From Pseudomonadota bacterium (GTDB taxonomy: Bacteria > Pseudomonadota > Alphaproteobacteria > Sphingomonadales > Sphingomonadaceae): a DNA stretch of 61,470 nucleotides. Within the stretch, counting starts at the first letter, position 1. The number at the start of each line of letters is the position of its first letter. The stretch lies in NCBI GenBank assembly GCA_021794525.1, contig JAJYQP010000042.1, forward strand, positions 1 to 61,470. The letters are read 5' to 3'. This document shows positions 47,295-57,007 of this stretch, piece by piece. The notes beneath the pieces were generated by a model. It worked only from the letters and a program-made list of their open reading frames with translations. It had not been told where the DNA came from and did not search any database. Made by a program: the position numbers and the translations under genes.

Positions 47295-48422
47295 TCAGAC
47301 CCGCATCGGCATCAGGACATAAAGCGCAGGGCTGTCCTCGTCCTTGCGGATCAGCGTCGGGGCACCTGCATCGGCGAGATGCATCTCGACCGTGTCGCTG
47401 TCGATCTGGCTGAGAATGTCCTTGAGATAGCCGGCGTTGAAGCCGATCTCGAGCCCGTCCGCGCCGTAGTCGGCGGCCAGTTCCTCGCTCGCGGTGCCGT
47501 TGTCGGGGCTGGTGACGGTGAGGATCACGCGGTCCTTGTCGAGCCCCATCTTGACCGCACGGGTCTTCTCGGTGGCGATGGTCGCGACGCGGTCCACGCC
47601 CTGGTAGAAGCTGCGCGGATCGAGCTTGAGAAGCTTGTCGTTGCCCGTCGGGATCACGCGGCTGTAATCGGGGAAGGTGCCGTCGATCAGCTTGCTGGTC
47701 AGTACCACCCCGCCCTCGCCGCCGAGGGTGAAGCGGATCTTGCTCGCCGACAGGTCGATCTCGACATTGCCGTCGAGCGATTCCTCGAGCAGTTTGCGAA
47801 GCTCGCCCACCGCCTTTCGCGGCACGATCACATCGGGCATTCCGGCGGCGCCTTCGGGGCGCGGCAGGGTGAAGCGGGCGAGACGGTGCCCGTCGGTCGC
47901 GGCGGCCTTCAGCACCGGCTGATCCTCGTCCGACACGTGGAGGAAGATGCCGTTGAGATAATAGCGCGTCTCCTCGGTGGAGATCGCGAAGCGGGTGCGG
48001 TCGATCAGTTCGGCGAGCGTGCGCGCGGGCAGTTCGAAGCTGGTCGGCAAATCGCCCTCGACGATGCTCGGGAAATCGTCACGCGGCAGGGTGGGCAGCT
48101 GGAAGCGGCTGCGCCCAGCCTTGACCGTCATGCGGTTGTCGGCGGTTTCGAGGCTGACCTGGGTGCCCTCGGGAAGCTTGCGCGCGATGTCGAACAACAG
48201 GTGCGCTGACACGGTGATCGCGCCCGGTGTCTCGACGCTGGCGGCGCTCATGTGCTCGACCACCTGGAGGTCGAGATCGGTCGCCATCACCTTCAGATCG
48301 CCGCCCGCCGATGCCTCGATCAGAACGTTCGACAGGATCGGGATGGTGTTGCGGCGCTCCACCACCGACTGGACGTGGGACAGGCAGCGCAGCAGCGTCG
48401 CGCGTTCGATAGTGGCCTTCAT
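47295..48422 (-). CDS. dnaN: DNA polymerase III sliding clamp (beta subunit)
   Basis: A 375-aa protein starting MKATIERATLLRCLSHVQ, with VVERRNTIPILSNVLIEA in the first domain and the C-terminal L-Y-V-L-M-P-M-R-V typical of DnaN. It forms the ring that tethers the replicative polymerase to DNA. dnaA and recF are not adjacent, as is usual in many alphaproteobacteria. The ATG at 48422 fits the family start better than the ATG at 48434. Confidence 0.97.
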   Translation of the reverse strand: MKATIERATLLRCLSHVQSVVERRNTIPILSNVLIEASAGGDLKVMATDLDLQVVEHMSAASVETPGAITVSAHLLFDIARKLPEGTQVSLETADNRMTVKAGRSRFQLPTLPRDDFPSIVEGDLPTSFELPARTLAELIDRTRFAISTEETRYYLNGIFLHVSDEDQPVLKAAATDGHRLARFTLPRPEGAAGMPDVIVPRKAVGELRKLLEESLDGNVEIDLSASKIRFTLGGEGGVVLTSKLIDGTFPDYSRVIPTGNDKLLKLDPRSFYQGVDRVATIATEKTRAVKMGLDKDRVILTVTSPDNGTASEELAADYGADGLEIGFNAGYLKDILSQIDSDTVEMHLADAGAPTLIRKDEDSPALYVLMPMRV

Positions 48423-48572
48423 GGCGTGGTCCAAGCCCTCGTTAAAGGTGCGGACGGGAGCGGAATCGCCACCGCCGCGCCGGAAATACGGATAATCACC
48501 CTAGCGGGGCGCGCGGGACGGGCAAGCGCGGGCGCGGGGTGCGCCCGATTCCTTGGGGAAAACCCCGTCCGC

Positions 48573-49325
48573 TCAGCCCAGCATCGCCATGCCGCCGTTC
48601 ACGTGGAGCGTCTGGCCGGTGACATAGGCAGCCTCGCGGCTTGCGAGGAAGGCGACGGCGGCCCCGATCTCCTCGCCCTCCCCCATGCGGCCCATCGGGA
48701 TGCGGGCGTTGAGCGCTTCTTTCTGGGCGTCGGGGAGCACGTCGGTCATGGCGGTGCGGATGAAGCCGGGGGCTACGCAGTTGGCGGTGACTCCGCGGGA
48801 GGCAAGCTCCTGCGCGAGGCTCTTGGTCATGCCGGTCAGCCCCGCCTTGGCGGCGGCGTAGTTCATCTGGCCGGGATTGCCGGTCGCGCCCACGACGCTG
48901 GTGATGGTCACGATCCGTCCGAAGCGCGCCTTCATCATCGGCTTGGCCGCAGCGCGCATCAGCCGGAACGCGGCTTCGAGGTTGATGCGGATGACGTCCG
49001 ACCATTCCTCGTCCTTCATCCGCATGGCGAGATTGTCGCGGGTGATGCCGGCGTTGTTCACCAGGATGTCGATCTTGCCGAGCGTGTCGACGGTTGCGGG
49101 CACCAGTTCCTCGACCTGCTGTGTGTTCGACAGGTCGCAGGTGATCTCGACATGGTCCTGGCCGTATTCGGCATTGAGCTCGTCGCGGAAGGCGCGCAGT
49201 TTCGCCGCGTTCGAGCCCGACAGCGCCAGCCGCGCGCCCTGCGCCGCGAGCGCCCGCGCGATCGACGACCCGATCCCGCCGCTGGCACCGGTCACGAGGG
49301 CGGTCATTCCGGTAAGGTCGAACAT
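48573..49325 (-). CDS. fabG: 3-oxoacyl-[acyl-carrier-protein] reductase
   Basis: A 250-aa short-chain dehydrogenase: cofactor loop TGASGGIGS, NNAGITRDNLAMRM, catalytic Ser/Tyr/Lys in ITSVVG and Y-A-A-A-K, and the C-terminal Q-T-L-H-V-N-G-G-M-A-M. It reduces 3-oxoacyl-ACP with NADPH in fatty-acid elongation. It starts at the very end of fabD (overlap of one base), so fabD-fabG is an operon. acpP and fabF are not visible downstream. Confidence 0.96.
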   Translation of the reverse strand: MFDLTGMTALVTGASGGIGSSIARALAAQGARLALSGSNAAKLRAFRDELNAEYGQDHVEITCDLSNTQQVEELVPATVDTLGKIDILVNNAGITRDNLAMRMKDEEWSDVIRINLEAAFRLMRAAAKPMMKARFGRIVTITSVVGATGNPGQMNYAAAKAGLTGMTKSLAQELASRGVTANCVAPGFIRTAMTDVLPDAQKEALNARIPMGRMGEGEEIGAAVAFLASREAAYVTGQTLHVNGGMAMLG

Positions 49326-50263
49326 CAGGCGTGCTCCTTCGCGAAGGCTTCGAGGTCGTCCATGGTGACGAGAGTAGTTGTGCGCACGTCCGGCGCGATG
49401 CGGCCGACCATCGGGGCAAGCACCTTTCCGCCAAGCTCGACGAACTGCTCCGTCCCGCCCGCGACCATCGCCATCACGCTCTCACGCCAGCGGACGCGGC
49501 CGGTAACCTGCTGCACCAGCAGTTCGCGCTCATCCTCGGGATCAGTGACTGGGGCGGCGGTGACATTGGCATACAGCGGCACGGCGAACGCGACCGGCGG
49601 CGTCTCGCCCAGCGCCTCGGCCATGCGATCGGCGGCGGGCTGCATCAGCGAGCAGTGGAAAGGCGCCGAGACGGGCAGCTTGATGCCGCGCTTGATGCCG
49701 TGGTCCTTCGCCAGCTCTATTGCGCGCTCGATGGCCTCGACATGGCCGGAGATCACCACCTGGGTGGGGTCGTTGTCGTTCGCGACCTCGCAGACCTGGC
49801 CTTGCGCCGTGGCATTGGCGAGCGCGCTCGCCTTCTCGATGTCCGCACCAAGCAGCGCCGCCATCGCGCCGACGCCCACCGGCACGGCGGCCTGCATCGC
49901 GCTGCCGCGCAGTTTCAGGAGGCGCGCGGTGTCGGCGAGCGAGAACGCGCCCGCGGCGCACAGCGCGGTATATTCGCCGAGCGAATGGCCGGCGACGCAG
50001 CCGGCGCTATCCACCAGCTTCAGACCGAACTCCCGTTCCAGCACCCGCAAAGTCGCGATGGCATTCGCCATGATGGCGGGCTGGGCGTTCTCGGTAAGGG
50101 TGAGCTGGTCCTCCGGCCCTTCGCGCATGATGGCGGACAGCTTGAGCGACAGCGCCTCGTCGACCTCCTCGAAGACCTCGCGCGCGTGGCTGCTGGCGGC
50201 TGCGAGGTCGGCGCCCATGCCGACCTTCTGGCTCCCCTGGCCGGGGAAGATGAAGGCTTTCAT
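49325..50263 (-). CDS. fabD: Malonyl-CoA-ACP transacylase
   Basis: A 312-aa acyltransferase with FIFPGQGSQKVGMG at the N-terminus, nucleophile Ser in AGHSLGEYTAL, His in S-A-P-F-H-C-S-L and the C-terminal QFVELGGKVL. It loads malonyl groups onto ACP. The ATG at 50263 is preceded by GGAGAG, and longer readings run into the LD-carboxypeptidase gene region. Confidence 0.96.
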   Translation of the reverse strand: MKAFIFPGQGSQKVGMGADLAAASSHAREVFEEVDEALSLKLSAIMREGPEDQLTLTENAQPAIMANAIATLRVLEREFGLKLVDSAGCVAGHSLGEYTALCAAGAFSLADTARLLKLRGSAMQAAVPVGVGAMAALLGADIEKASALANATAQGQVCEVANDNDPTQVVISGHVEAIERAIELAKDHGIKRGIKLPVSAPFHCSLMQPAADRMAEALGETPPVAFAVPLYANVTAAPVTDPEDERELLVQQVTGRVRWRESVMAMVAGGTEQFVELGGKVLAPMVGRIAPDVRTTTLVTMDDLEAFAKEHA

Positions 50264-50289
50264 TGCTCTCTCCTGACGTGGCGGGGCGC

Positions 50290-51120
50290 TTATTCCCGCA
50301 CCGCCCCGTCGGCAAGGCCGAAGGGCACGATATGATTGTCGGAGCTGTGGCCAATGCGCGCGCGACCGAGGTACGGGAGACCGACGCGGGTGCACCAGTC
50401 CCGCGCGATCTGCTCGGCATCGGCGCCGAAGGGACGGTCGTTTTCGGGCACGTCGGTGACCTGGCCGAGGCGCAGACCGGCGAGGTTCGGCAGCAGGCTC
50501 GCGACGTGGAAGAACAATCGGTCGATGGCGTAGAGATGTTCGGCAACCTCCTCCACGACCAGGACATGGCCCGCGAGCGAGGGCATGAAACGCGTGCCCG
50601 CGAGCGCCGCCAGCGTGGTCAGGTTGAAGGCGGCGGTGGGGCGATCGTCCAGACCGGGTTCCAGCCCGCTCGCCTCGCCCGAGAGCCAGGCCAGCGAGCG
50701 GCGCACCGCTTCCGCCCCGCCCTCGCGCCGGATGTCGACCGCCATCGGGGCGTGGACCGGCTTCCCGATCCCTTCCGCATAGAGCGCGCCGAGCAGGAAG
50801 CCGCAGTCGGAGTAGCCGAGATATGGCTTGGCCCGCGCCGCCTCGCCAAGCTGCTCGATGGCCTCGGGCAGCAGGCGATTGGAGCCGTAGCCGCCCTTGG
50901 CGAACCAAACCGCCTCGCTGCCCGGATCGTTGGCGCAGTCAAGGAATGCAGCTAGCCGCACCGGGTCGGAGCCGGCGAAATGCCCCTCCTCGACGAAGCA
51001 TTGCTCGTGGAAATCGAGCGTCAGCCCGGGAAACTCCGCGGCGGCCAGCGCCGTGACCGCCGCCCCCTGCTCGCGCGTGATCGGGGTCGCGGGGGCGCAG
51101 ATGGCGATGCGTTTGCTCAC
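50290..51120 (-). CDS. ldcA: LD-carboxypeptidase, S66 family
   Basis: A 276-aa protein: IAICAPATPITREQ at the N-terminus, nucleophile Ser in WFAKGGYGSNRLLP, then YLGYSDCGFLLGAL and LVVEEVAEHLYAIDR containing the Glu-His part of the S66 triad. It cleaves the terminal D-Ala from murein tetrapeptides in the cytoplasm during cell-wall recycling. The start is GTG at 51118-51120. MccF-type self-immunity peptidases share this fold, but the adjacent mpl gene supports LdcA. Confidence 0.85.
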   Translation of the reverse strand: MSKRIAICAPATPITREQGAAVTALAAAEFPGLTLDFHEQCFVEEGHFAGSDPVRLAAFLDCANDPGSEAVWFAKGGYGSNRLLPEAIEQLGEAARAKPYLGYSDCGFLLGALYAEGIGKPVHAPMAVDIRREGGAEAVRRSLAWLSGEASGLEPGLDDRPTAAFNLTTLAALAGTRFMPSLAGHVLVVEEVAEHLYAIDRLFFHVASLLPNLAGLRLGQVTDVPENDRPFGADAEQIARDWCTRVGLPYLGRARIGHSSDNHIVPFGLADGAVRE

Positions 51121-51177
51121 GGCTGTCAGCCCTAGCAAGCTTGCCAGCCCGCCCGCAACGCAATAGCCGCTGGCGCG

Positions 51178-52602
51178 ATGAGCGAATTCCCCCGTCCCGA
51201 CGAACTGCTGGCCCGGCCCTTCTTCTTCGTCGGCATCGGCGGATCGGGGATGCTGCCGCTGGCGCAGATCCTGAAAGGGCGCGGCGCGCGCGTCGCCGGC
51301 TCCGACCGCAGTCGCGACCAGGGACGCACGCCGGAGAAATTCGCCGCGCTGGAACGCGACGGTTTCGCGCTCTACCCGCAGGACGGCAGCGGAGTCGTGT
51401 CCGCCGACCAGATCGTGGTCGCCAGCACGGCGGTGGAAGACAGCGTGCCCGAAATCGCGCGCGCCAATGAGCTGGGCTGCCTGCGCCTCACCCGCGCGCA
51501 GCTGAACTCGATCCTGTTCAACACCAGCGGCGCGGGGATCGCGGTAGCGGGCACCAGTGGCAAGTCGACCGTCACGGGAATGCTCGGGTGGATCCTCCAC
51601 GCCGCGGGACGCGAACCGACGATCATGAACGGCGCGGTGATGAAGAACTTCGTCACGCCCGCGCGCCCCAATGCCAGCGCGGTGGTCGGCGAAGAGACCC
51701 TCTACGTCAGCGAAGTCGACGAGAGCGACGGTTCGATCGCGCTCTACCGCCCGGCGGTGGGCGTGCTGCTGAACGTCAGCCTCGACCACATGGGCATGGA
51801 TGAGCTGCGGGCATTGTTCGGCGAGTATCTCGCCCGCAGCCGCATCGCGGTGGTCAATGCCGACGATGTCGAGGCGCTTTCGCTACTACGCCACGCGAAG
51901 GAGGCCATAACCTTCGCCATCGACGAGCCGCGCGCGCAGATCGGCGTGGTGCCGGGCAGCGTGGCCGAAGGCCCAGTGCGGCAGGCGGCGCTGATTGTCG
52001 ATCGCCACGATGGCAGCGAGCATCCGCTCCGCCTCCCGCTGCCCGGGCGACACAATCTCGCCAACGCGCTCGCCGCGATCGCCGGCGCCGCAGCGGCGGG
52101 GATCCCGGTGGCGACCGCTGTCGCCGCGCTCGGCGATTTCGCCGGCCTCGCCCGTCGGTTCGAGATCGTCGGCACCAGCGCCTCCGGCATCACGGTCATC
52201 GACGACTTCGGCCATAACCCGGAAAAATGCGCGGCCACGCTGCGCACGCTGAAGGGGCATCAGGGGCGGGTGATTGCCTTCTTCCAGCCGCATGGATACG
52301 GCCCCTTGCGCCAGATGGGCACTGAGCTCGCCGAAACCTTCGCGCGCGAGCTGGGACCGGACGACATCACCCTCCTCTGCGACCCCGTCTATTTCGGCGG
52401 CACGGTCGATCGCAGCGAGGGGAGCGAACGGATCGTCGCGCTGATTGAAGGCGCCGGCGGCCGCGGCGAACATATCCCGGTCCGCGAGGCAGTAGCCGAC
52501 CGCATCGTCGAACTGGCCCGCCCGGGCGACCGGATCGTGGTGATGGGCGCACGCGACGACACGCTGAGCATCTTCGCGCGGGACCTGCTTGCCAGGCTCT
52601 AG
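51178..52602 (+). CDS. mpl: UDP-MurNAc:L-Ala-gamma-D-Glu-meso-DAP ligase (Mpl)
   Basis: A 474-aa Mur ligase of the MurC/Mpl branch: FFFVGIGGSGMLPLA at the N-terminus, ATP loop GTSGKSTVTGML, LNVSLDHMGM, central GRHNLANALAAIA and the C-terminal DDFGHNPEKCAATL and QPHGYGP. Mpl re-attaches the recycled tripeptide to UDP-MurNAc. A true murC usually sits in the dcw cluster, which is absent here. The divergent LD-carboxypeptidase, 57 bp away, makes exactly the tripeptide that Mpl uses. MurC remains a less likely alternative. Confidence 0.82.
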   Translation: MSEFPRPDELLARPFFFVGIGGSGMLPLAQILKGRGARVAGSDRSRDQGRTPEKFAALERDGFALYPQDGSGVVSADQIVVASTAVEDSVPEIARANELGCLRLTRAQLNSILFNTSGAGIAVAGTSGKSTVTGMLGWILHAAGREPTIMNGAVMKNFVTPARPNASAVVGEETLYVSEVDESDGSIALYRPAVGVLLNVSLDHMGMDELRALFGEYLARSRIAVVNADDVEALSLLRHAKEAITFAIDEPRAQIGVVPGSVAEGPVRQAALIVDRHDGSEHPLRLPLPGRHNLANALAAIAGAAAAGIPVATAVAALGDFAGLARRFEIVGTSASGITVIDDFGHNPEKCAATLRTLKGHQGRVIAFFQPHGYGPLRQMGTELAETFARELGPDDITLLCDPVYFGGTVDRSEGSERIVALIEGAGGRGEHIPVREAVADRIVELARPGDRIVVMGARDDTLSIFARDLLARL

Positions 52603-52610
52603 GCACAGCG

Positions 52611-54344
52611 TCAGGCGACCACGACTTCCCACCGGTCGCGCCCCGCCGCCTTGGAGCGGTAGAGCGCCCTGTCGGCATCTGCGTAGGCGGTGTGCATCGG
52701 TTGCCCGCGGCCCAGCACGCCGCCGATGCTGATGGTGACCGGCGGCAGATCGTGGAGCTCGGCTTGTTTCGAGGTCGCCGCCACCGCCAGGCGGATCGCC
52801 TCGCACAGCGCCTCCGCCTCTACCGGCTCGGAGATCGCTGCTAGCACCGCGAATTCCTCACCGCCCATCCGATACACCGATGCATCGGGCGCGCCAGCCA
52901 CCACGGCTTCGATCGCGCGCGCCGCATGGCACAGCACGGCATCGCCGCGCTGATGGCCGAAATTGTCGTTGATCGCCTTGAATCGATCGAGGTCGGCGAG
53001 CAACAGCAGGCACCCCTTTGCGAGGCACCGCTGACGGTCGAAGGCGCGGCGGTTGAGGAGGCCCGTCAGCCCGTCGCTGCTGGCCATTGCGCCGAGCCTC
53101 TGGGCGGTGATGCGCGCCCGATCCCGCTCGCCCTTGATGACCAGCAAGCGGTCTCCCACGGCCGCTGCAGTTCCGATCACCATGATGGACAGGGCGATAT
53201 AGGCCAGGTCATCGATCATTCCCTGCCCGTTGACAAGGCCGAAGCTCTGAGCGACCTGCGCCAATCCCATTGCTGTCGCCGGTGCCAAAGCGACAAGCAC
53301 GAATTTGGCGGCACGGCTTCCCTCGCGAACGGCGAGAGCGAGCATGGCGACAGCCCCACCAATCGCGGGCACCAGACTTAGATAATAGATCGGCAACACC
53401 CGCAGCCGAATGGCTTCGATGTCGAATGGAATGAGCACCGCCAAGACCAGCGAGAGTACGGATGCACCAACCGTGAAACGTGCGATCCGAGGATTTACCG
53501 ACCCTTCCTCCAGAATTTGTGCCGCGAACCGCACGGCGCAGATTAGGATCAGCGATCCGGCGATGAAAATCATCGCGAAACGGGTCAGGCTGCCGACCGT
53601 CGGCCAGACGAGGATGATTAGTCCCGAATTGAACAGCACGTAAAGCAGCGTGCCCGCTGTCATGCCGACGTTCCAAAGGATAAAGCGCTCGCGCAGTACG
53701 CGGTAGAACAGAAGGTTGTAGATGATCGGCACCAGCAGTATCCCGCAGATCAGCACGGCGGCGAGCGTGCGATGGTAATTCTCGGTCGCGGCCTCCTCCA
53801 CCCCGGAGAGTGCCATCCGGGACAACACCGTGCCAGACTGCGGGCGCTCGACCACGACATCGATGGCGCGCAGAGGTGCCGAGGAAAGGTTCAGCGTGAC
53901 CCAGAAATTGCCGTTGGCAAACCAGTTGCGGACTGCCATCTGGCGATCGACGTCGATGATCCGCTGGCTTCCGTCGGCATAGTCGAGGCGGATCAGCATA
54001 GACGTGAAACTTGTGGGATTGGTCTCCCAGGTCAGCCGCGCATTGGGAAGCGCACCGAGCCTGTCGAGGGCGACATGGGCGCGCACAAAACGGTCATGCA
54101 GGGCAAAGCGGCCCTTGCCGCAGTCGAGGTCAGAAAGGGGCACGGAGAGCGCCGCCTCTACGCTGTCCGCTCCCGTCGTGCAGGCCGCCGGCGCCAGAAC
54201 CAGCTCGCGCGCGGTCAGATGGCCGGGTGCGAACCCGACTAGTATGACCAGTACGGCGAGCAACGCTCGCACCGATAATTGTTGGACCCCCAAAAGACCC
54301 AGCCCCTGCAATCCGGCGCCGTTTCGAACGATGGCGGCGGGCAA
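52611..54344 (-). CDS. 7TMR-DISM diguanylate cyclase
   Basis: A 577-aa protein: signal/first helix (about 28-45), an extracytoplasmic beta domain (about 50-190, 7TMR-DISMED2-like), seven hydrophobic helices (about 200-400) and a GGDEF domain (about 410-575) with SSDGLTGLLNRRAF and catalytic GGEEF. The active-site motif is intact, so it should make cyclic di-GMP in response to a periplasmic signal. No EAL domain. The start is uncertain within the first 30 residues. It converges on mpl with 8 bp between the stops. Confidence 0.9.
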   Translation of the reverse strand: MPAAIVRNGAGLQGLGLLGVQQLSVRALLAVLVILVGFAPGHLTARELVLAPAACTTGADSVEAALSVPLSDLDCGKGRFALHDRFVRAHVALDRLGALPNARLTWETNPTSFTSMLIRLDYADGSQRIIDVDRQMAVRNWFANGNFWVTLNLSSAPLRAIDVVVERPQSGTVLSRMALSGVEEAATENYHRTLAAVLICGILLVPIIYNLLFYRVLRERFILWNVGMTAGTLLYVLFNSGLIILVWPTVGSLTRFAMIFIAGSLILICAVRFAAQILEEGSVNPRIARFTVGASVLSLVLAVLIPFDIEAIRLRVLPIYYLSLVPAIGGAVAMLALAVREGSRAAKFVLVALAPATAMGLAQVAQSFGLVNGQGMIDDLAYIALSIMVIGTAAAVGDRLLVIKGERDRARITAQRLGAMASSDGLTGLLNRRAFDRQRCLAKGCLLLLADLDRFKAINDNFGHQRGDAVLCHAARAIEAVVAGAPDASVYRMGGEEFAVLAAISEPVEAEALCEAIRLAVAATSKQAELHDLPPVTISIGGVLGRGQPMHTAYADADRALYRSKAAGRDRWEVVVA

Positions 54345-54403
54345 TGCGATCAGAGTCTCAATTTACCATGATGACCGCAAGCGAAATCTGGTCGCAATCG
54401 GTG

Positions 54404-55348
54404 TCAGTGATCGGGAGCCTCCAGTTTCAGCACCTTGTGTAGGAGGAAGGTGATTACTGCGCCGAGCGCGAGGCCGACCACTGCGGACAGGGCGACGGTC
54501 GTCAGCCAGCCGAGCGCACTGCCAACTGCGCCACCCGCTTTCTCCAGGACATGGGCCGCCGCCTCCACGGCCTCAGAAGGGGTATGCAAGCCAAGTTGAT
54601 GCAGGCCGTGGATTATGATCCCGCCGCCAACCCACAGCATCGCCGCGGTCCCGACGATGGACAGCACGATGAGGACCTTCGGCATGGCGCCGACCATGCT
54701 GCGGCCGACCACCCGGGCGACGGCGGAGGACCTTTGCGCAAGGTGCAGCCCGACGTCGTCCATCTTCACGATCAGTGCGACTGCCCCATAGACGACCACC
54801 GTCAGCAGCACTCCCACCAACGCCAGCACGCCCACGCGGGTCACCAGTGTCTCGGCGGCGACTTCGTTCAGCGTGATCGCCATAATCTCGGCCGACAGGA
54901 TGAGGTCGGTGCGGATCGCGCCCGACACCCGCGCCTTCTCGAAGACGGCGGGATCGGTGATCTCGTCGTCCAGTGTCTCGCCATGCTTCGCGCCGCCGAG
55001 TTTCTCGATGATCTTTTCCGCGCCCTCGTAGCACAGGAACGCGCCGCCCAGCATCAGGAGCGGGGTTACGGCCCACGGCAGGAATTCGCTCAACAGGATG
55101 GCGACGGGCAGCAGGATCAGCAGCTTGTTGCGGAAGCTGCCCTTGGTGATTCCCCAGATAAGGGGCAGCTCGCGTGCCGGTGTCAGCCCGGTGACATAGG
55201 ACGGGGTAACAGCGGCATCGTCGATGACCACGCCCGCAGCCTTGGACCCGGCCTTGCCGGCGGCGATGCCGACATCGTCGATCGAAGCGGCCGCGGCGCG
55301 GGCAATCACCGATACGTCGTCCAGAAGGGCAACCAGTCCGCCGGGCAT
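54404..55348 (-). CDS. DUF808 family membrane protein (YedI-like)
   Basis: A 314-aa protein: MPGGLVALLDDVSVIARAAAASIDD at the N-terminus, WGITKGSFRNKLLILLPVAI and GGAFLCYEGAEKI, with about six membrane helices. These segments identify the DUF808/YedI family, whose function is not established. The ATG at 55348 follows GGGGGAG. Divergent from rpsF. Confidence 0.9.
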   Translation of the reverse strand: MPGGLVALLDDVSVIARAAAASIDDVGIAAGKAGSKAAGVVIDDAAVTPSYVTGLTPARELPLIWGITKGSFRNKLLILLPVAILLSEFLPWAVTPLLMLGGAFLCYEGAEKIIEKLGGAKHGETLDDEITDPAVFEKARVSGAIRTDLILSAEIMAITLNEVAAETLVTRVGVLALVGVLLTVVVYGAVALIVKMDDVGLHLAQRSSAVARVVGRSMVGAMPKVLIVLSIVGTAAMLWVGGGIIIHGLHQLGLHTPSEAVEAAAHVLEKAGGAVGSALGWLTTVALSAVVGLALGAVITFLLHKVLKLEAPDH

Positions 55349-55730
55349 TTTTTGAATCTCCCCCTTGCCGCAAGACCGCCGGACCAGCGGGGCAGGTTTT
55401 GCTGTCCTACATGGCCCGCTTTCGCGTAGACAAGGACAATGTCGGCTTTTCGTTCCTCTTGTGCGCGCTGTGGACGCGCACATCGAAAGGGGACGGCTTG
55501 AACGCGGTTGTTCGCGCAACCGCATATTTCGAACGATAATCCGCCTTTTCCAGGTTTTTCGCCCCCTCCCGGTGGGTGGTCCACGCCTGTCGGCCCGCCG
55601 GGGTTGCAATTCGCAGGCATCCCGCTATGTGCGCCTTCCCTGCTTCCGGGCGGGAAACGAAGAAAGCCGGAGGGGCCCCGCAATCCCGCGGATCAGCCAG
55701 CGATCGGCCATAGTGCAAAGGACCGGAAAC
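55349..55730. other. Intergenic region with the rpsF promoter and leader
   Basis: No gene. The last about 110 bp before rpsF contain GC-rich, hairpin-forming sequence (CCGGGCGGGAAACG and GAAGAAAGCCGGAGGGGCCCC). bS6-bS18 operons of other bacteria carry a leader that binds the S6:S18 dimer, and this could be such a leader, but I cannot verify the fold. Confidence 0.35.
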
Positions 55731-56096
55731 ATGGCTCTTTACGAGCATGTCTTTCTGGCGCGCCAGGATCTGAGCCAGGCTCAGGTCGACCAGCTGGCCG
55801 CCACCGCGACCGAAATCGTGGAAGCGAATCAAGGCAAGGTCACCAAGACGGAGACCTGGGGCCTCAAGAACCTCGCCTACAAGATCGACCGCAACCGCAA
55901 GGCGCATTTCGTCCTGCTCAACATCGAGGGCCCCGGCGCCGTCGTCGCCGAGCTCGAGCGCCAGACCCGTATCAACGAAGACGTCATCCGCTACCTGACC
56001 ATCCGTGTCGACGAGCACGAGACCGGCCCCAGCGTGATGATGCGCAAGAACGAGCGCGATCGTAAGCGCCGCGAAGCCCGCGAGGAGCGCGACTGA
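55731..56096 (+). CDS. rpsF: 30S ribosomal protein bS6
   Basis: A 121-aa protein with [20 protein letters not shown], the [10 protein letters not shown] segment and a basic C-terminal tail. It binds bS18 on the 30S platform. First gene of the rpsF-rpsR-rplI operon. Its TGA overlaps the rpsR ATG by one base. Confidence 0.97.
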   Translation: MALYEHVFLARQDLSQAQVDQLAATATEIVEANQGKVTKTETWGLKNLAYKIDRNRKAHFVLLNIEGPGAVVAELERQTRINEDVIRYLTIRVDEHETGPSVMMRKNERDRKRREAREERD

Positions 56097-56320
56097 TGGC
56101 CCGCCCGTTTTTCCGCCGCCGCAAGTCCTGCCCGTTTGCCGGCAAGGATGCCCCGAAGATCGATTACAAGGACGTGCGCCTCCTCCAGGGGTTCATTTCC
56201 GAGCGTGGCAAGATCGTGCCTTCGCGCATCACCGCGGTGAGCGCCAAGAAGCAGCGCGAGCTCGCCCAGGCGATCAAGCGTTCGCGCCAGATCGGCCTGC
56301 TACCCTACATCGTGAAGTAA
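56096..56320 (+). CDS. rpsR: 30S ribosomal protein bS18
   Basis: A 74-aa basic protein: [33 protein letters not shown] and [19 protein letters not shown]. The single Cys in S-C-P-F is as usual for the zinc-less form. Partner of bS6. Confidence 0.97.
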   Translation: MARPFFRRRKSCPFAGKDAPKIDYKDVRLLQGFISERGKIVPSRITAVSAKKQRELAQAIKRSRQIGLLPYIVK

Positions 56321-56333
56321 GAGGAGAGACGAC

Positions 56334-56939
56334 ATGGACATCATTCTCCTCGAACGCATCGAGAAGCTCGGTACCATCGGCGACGTCGTGACCGTCAAGG
56401 ACGGCTACGCCCGCAACTTCCTGCTGCCGCAGAAGAAGGCGCTGCGCGCCAACGACGCCAACCGCAAGGTCTTCGAGGCCAACCGCGCGCGGCTCGAGAA
56501 GGAAAACGCCGAACGCCGCACCGGGGCCGAGGCCGAAGGCAAGAAGGTCGATGGGGCCGAGATCGTGCTCATCCGCTCGTCCTCCAACGCCGGTCAGCTC
56601 TACGGTTCGGTCAGCGTCCGCGACATCGTCTCCGGGCTGAAGGAGCAGGGTTTCGACATCGACAAGCGCATGGTCATCCTCGGCCAGCCGATCAAGTCGA
56701 TCGGCATGCACGAGGTCACCGTGGCGCTGCACCCGGAAGTGCACGTCACGGTAAAGGCCAATGTCGCCCGCTCGGACGATGAGGCCGAGCTGCAGCGCCA
56801 GGGCGTCGATGTGCTCAAGCAGATGTTCGACGACGACCAGGCGGCCGCCGAGGAACAGGCCGATGCCACCCGCATCGACACCAGTCTCGAGCCGGGCGAA
56901 ATCCCCGCCGAGCTCTTCGAGCGCGACGACGCGGAATAA
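56334..56939 (+). CDS. rplI: 50S ribosomal protein bL9
   Basis: A 201-aa protein. The N-terminal domain ([24 protein letters not shown]) and linker helix are typical, and the second domain follows. The last about 50 residues form an acidic, Gln/Asp/Glu-rich tail not found in E. coli bL9 (149 aa). Such tails are common in alphaproteobacterial L9, so this is lineage-typical rather than odd. RBS GAGGAGAG precedes the ATG. Confidence 0.96.
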   Translation: MDIILLERIEKLGTIGDVVTVKDGYARNFLLPQKKALRANDANRKVFEANRARLEKENAERRTGAEAEGKKVDGAEIVLIRSSSNAGQLYGSVSVRDIVSGLKEQGFDIDKRMVILGQPIKSIGMHEVTVALHPEVHVTVKANVARSDDEAELQRQGVDVLKQMFDDDQAAAEEQADATRIDTSLEPGEIPAELFERDDAE

Positions 56940-56964
56940 TCGCCGCATCGTTCACAAGATCCGG

Positions 56965-56996
56965 AAAGGGCGTCGGGAAACCGGCGCCCTTTTTTC
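56965..56996. terminator. Terminator after rplI, probably bidirectional
   Basis: AAAGGGCGTCGG / CCGGCGCCCTTT with a short loop and a following T run. It lies between rplI and the converging serine hydrolase gene. Confidence 0.85.
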
Positions 56997-57007
56997 GTCT
57001 GATCGGT

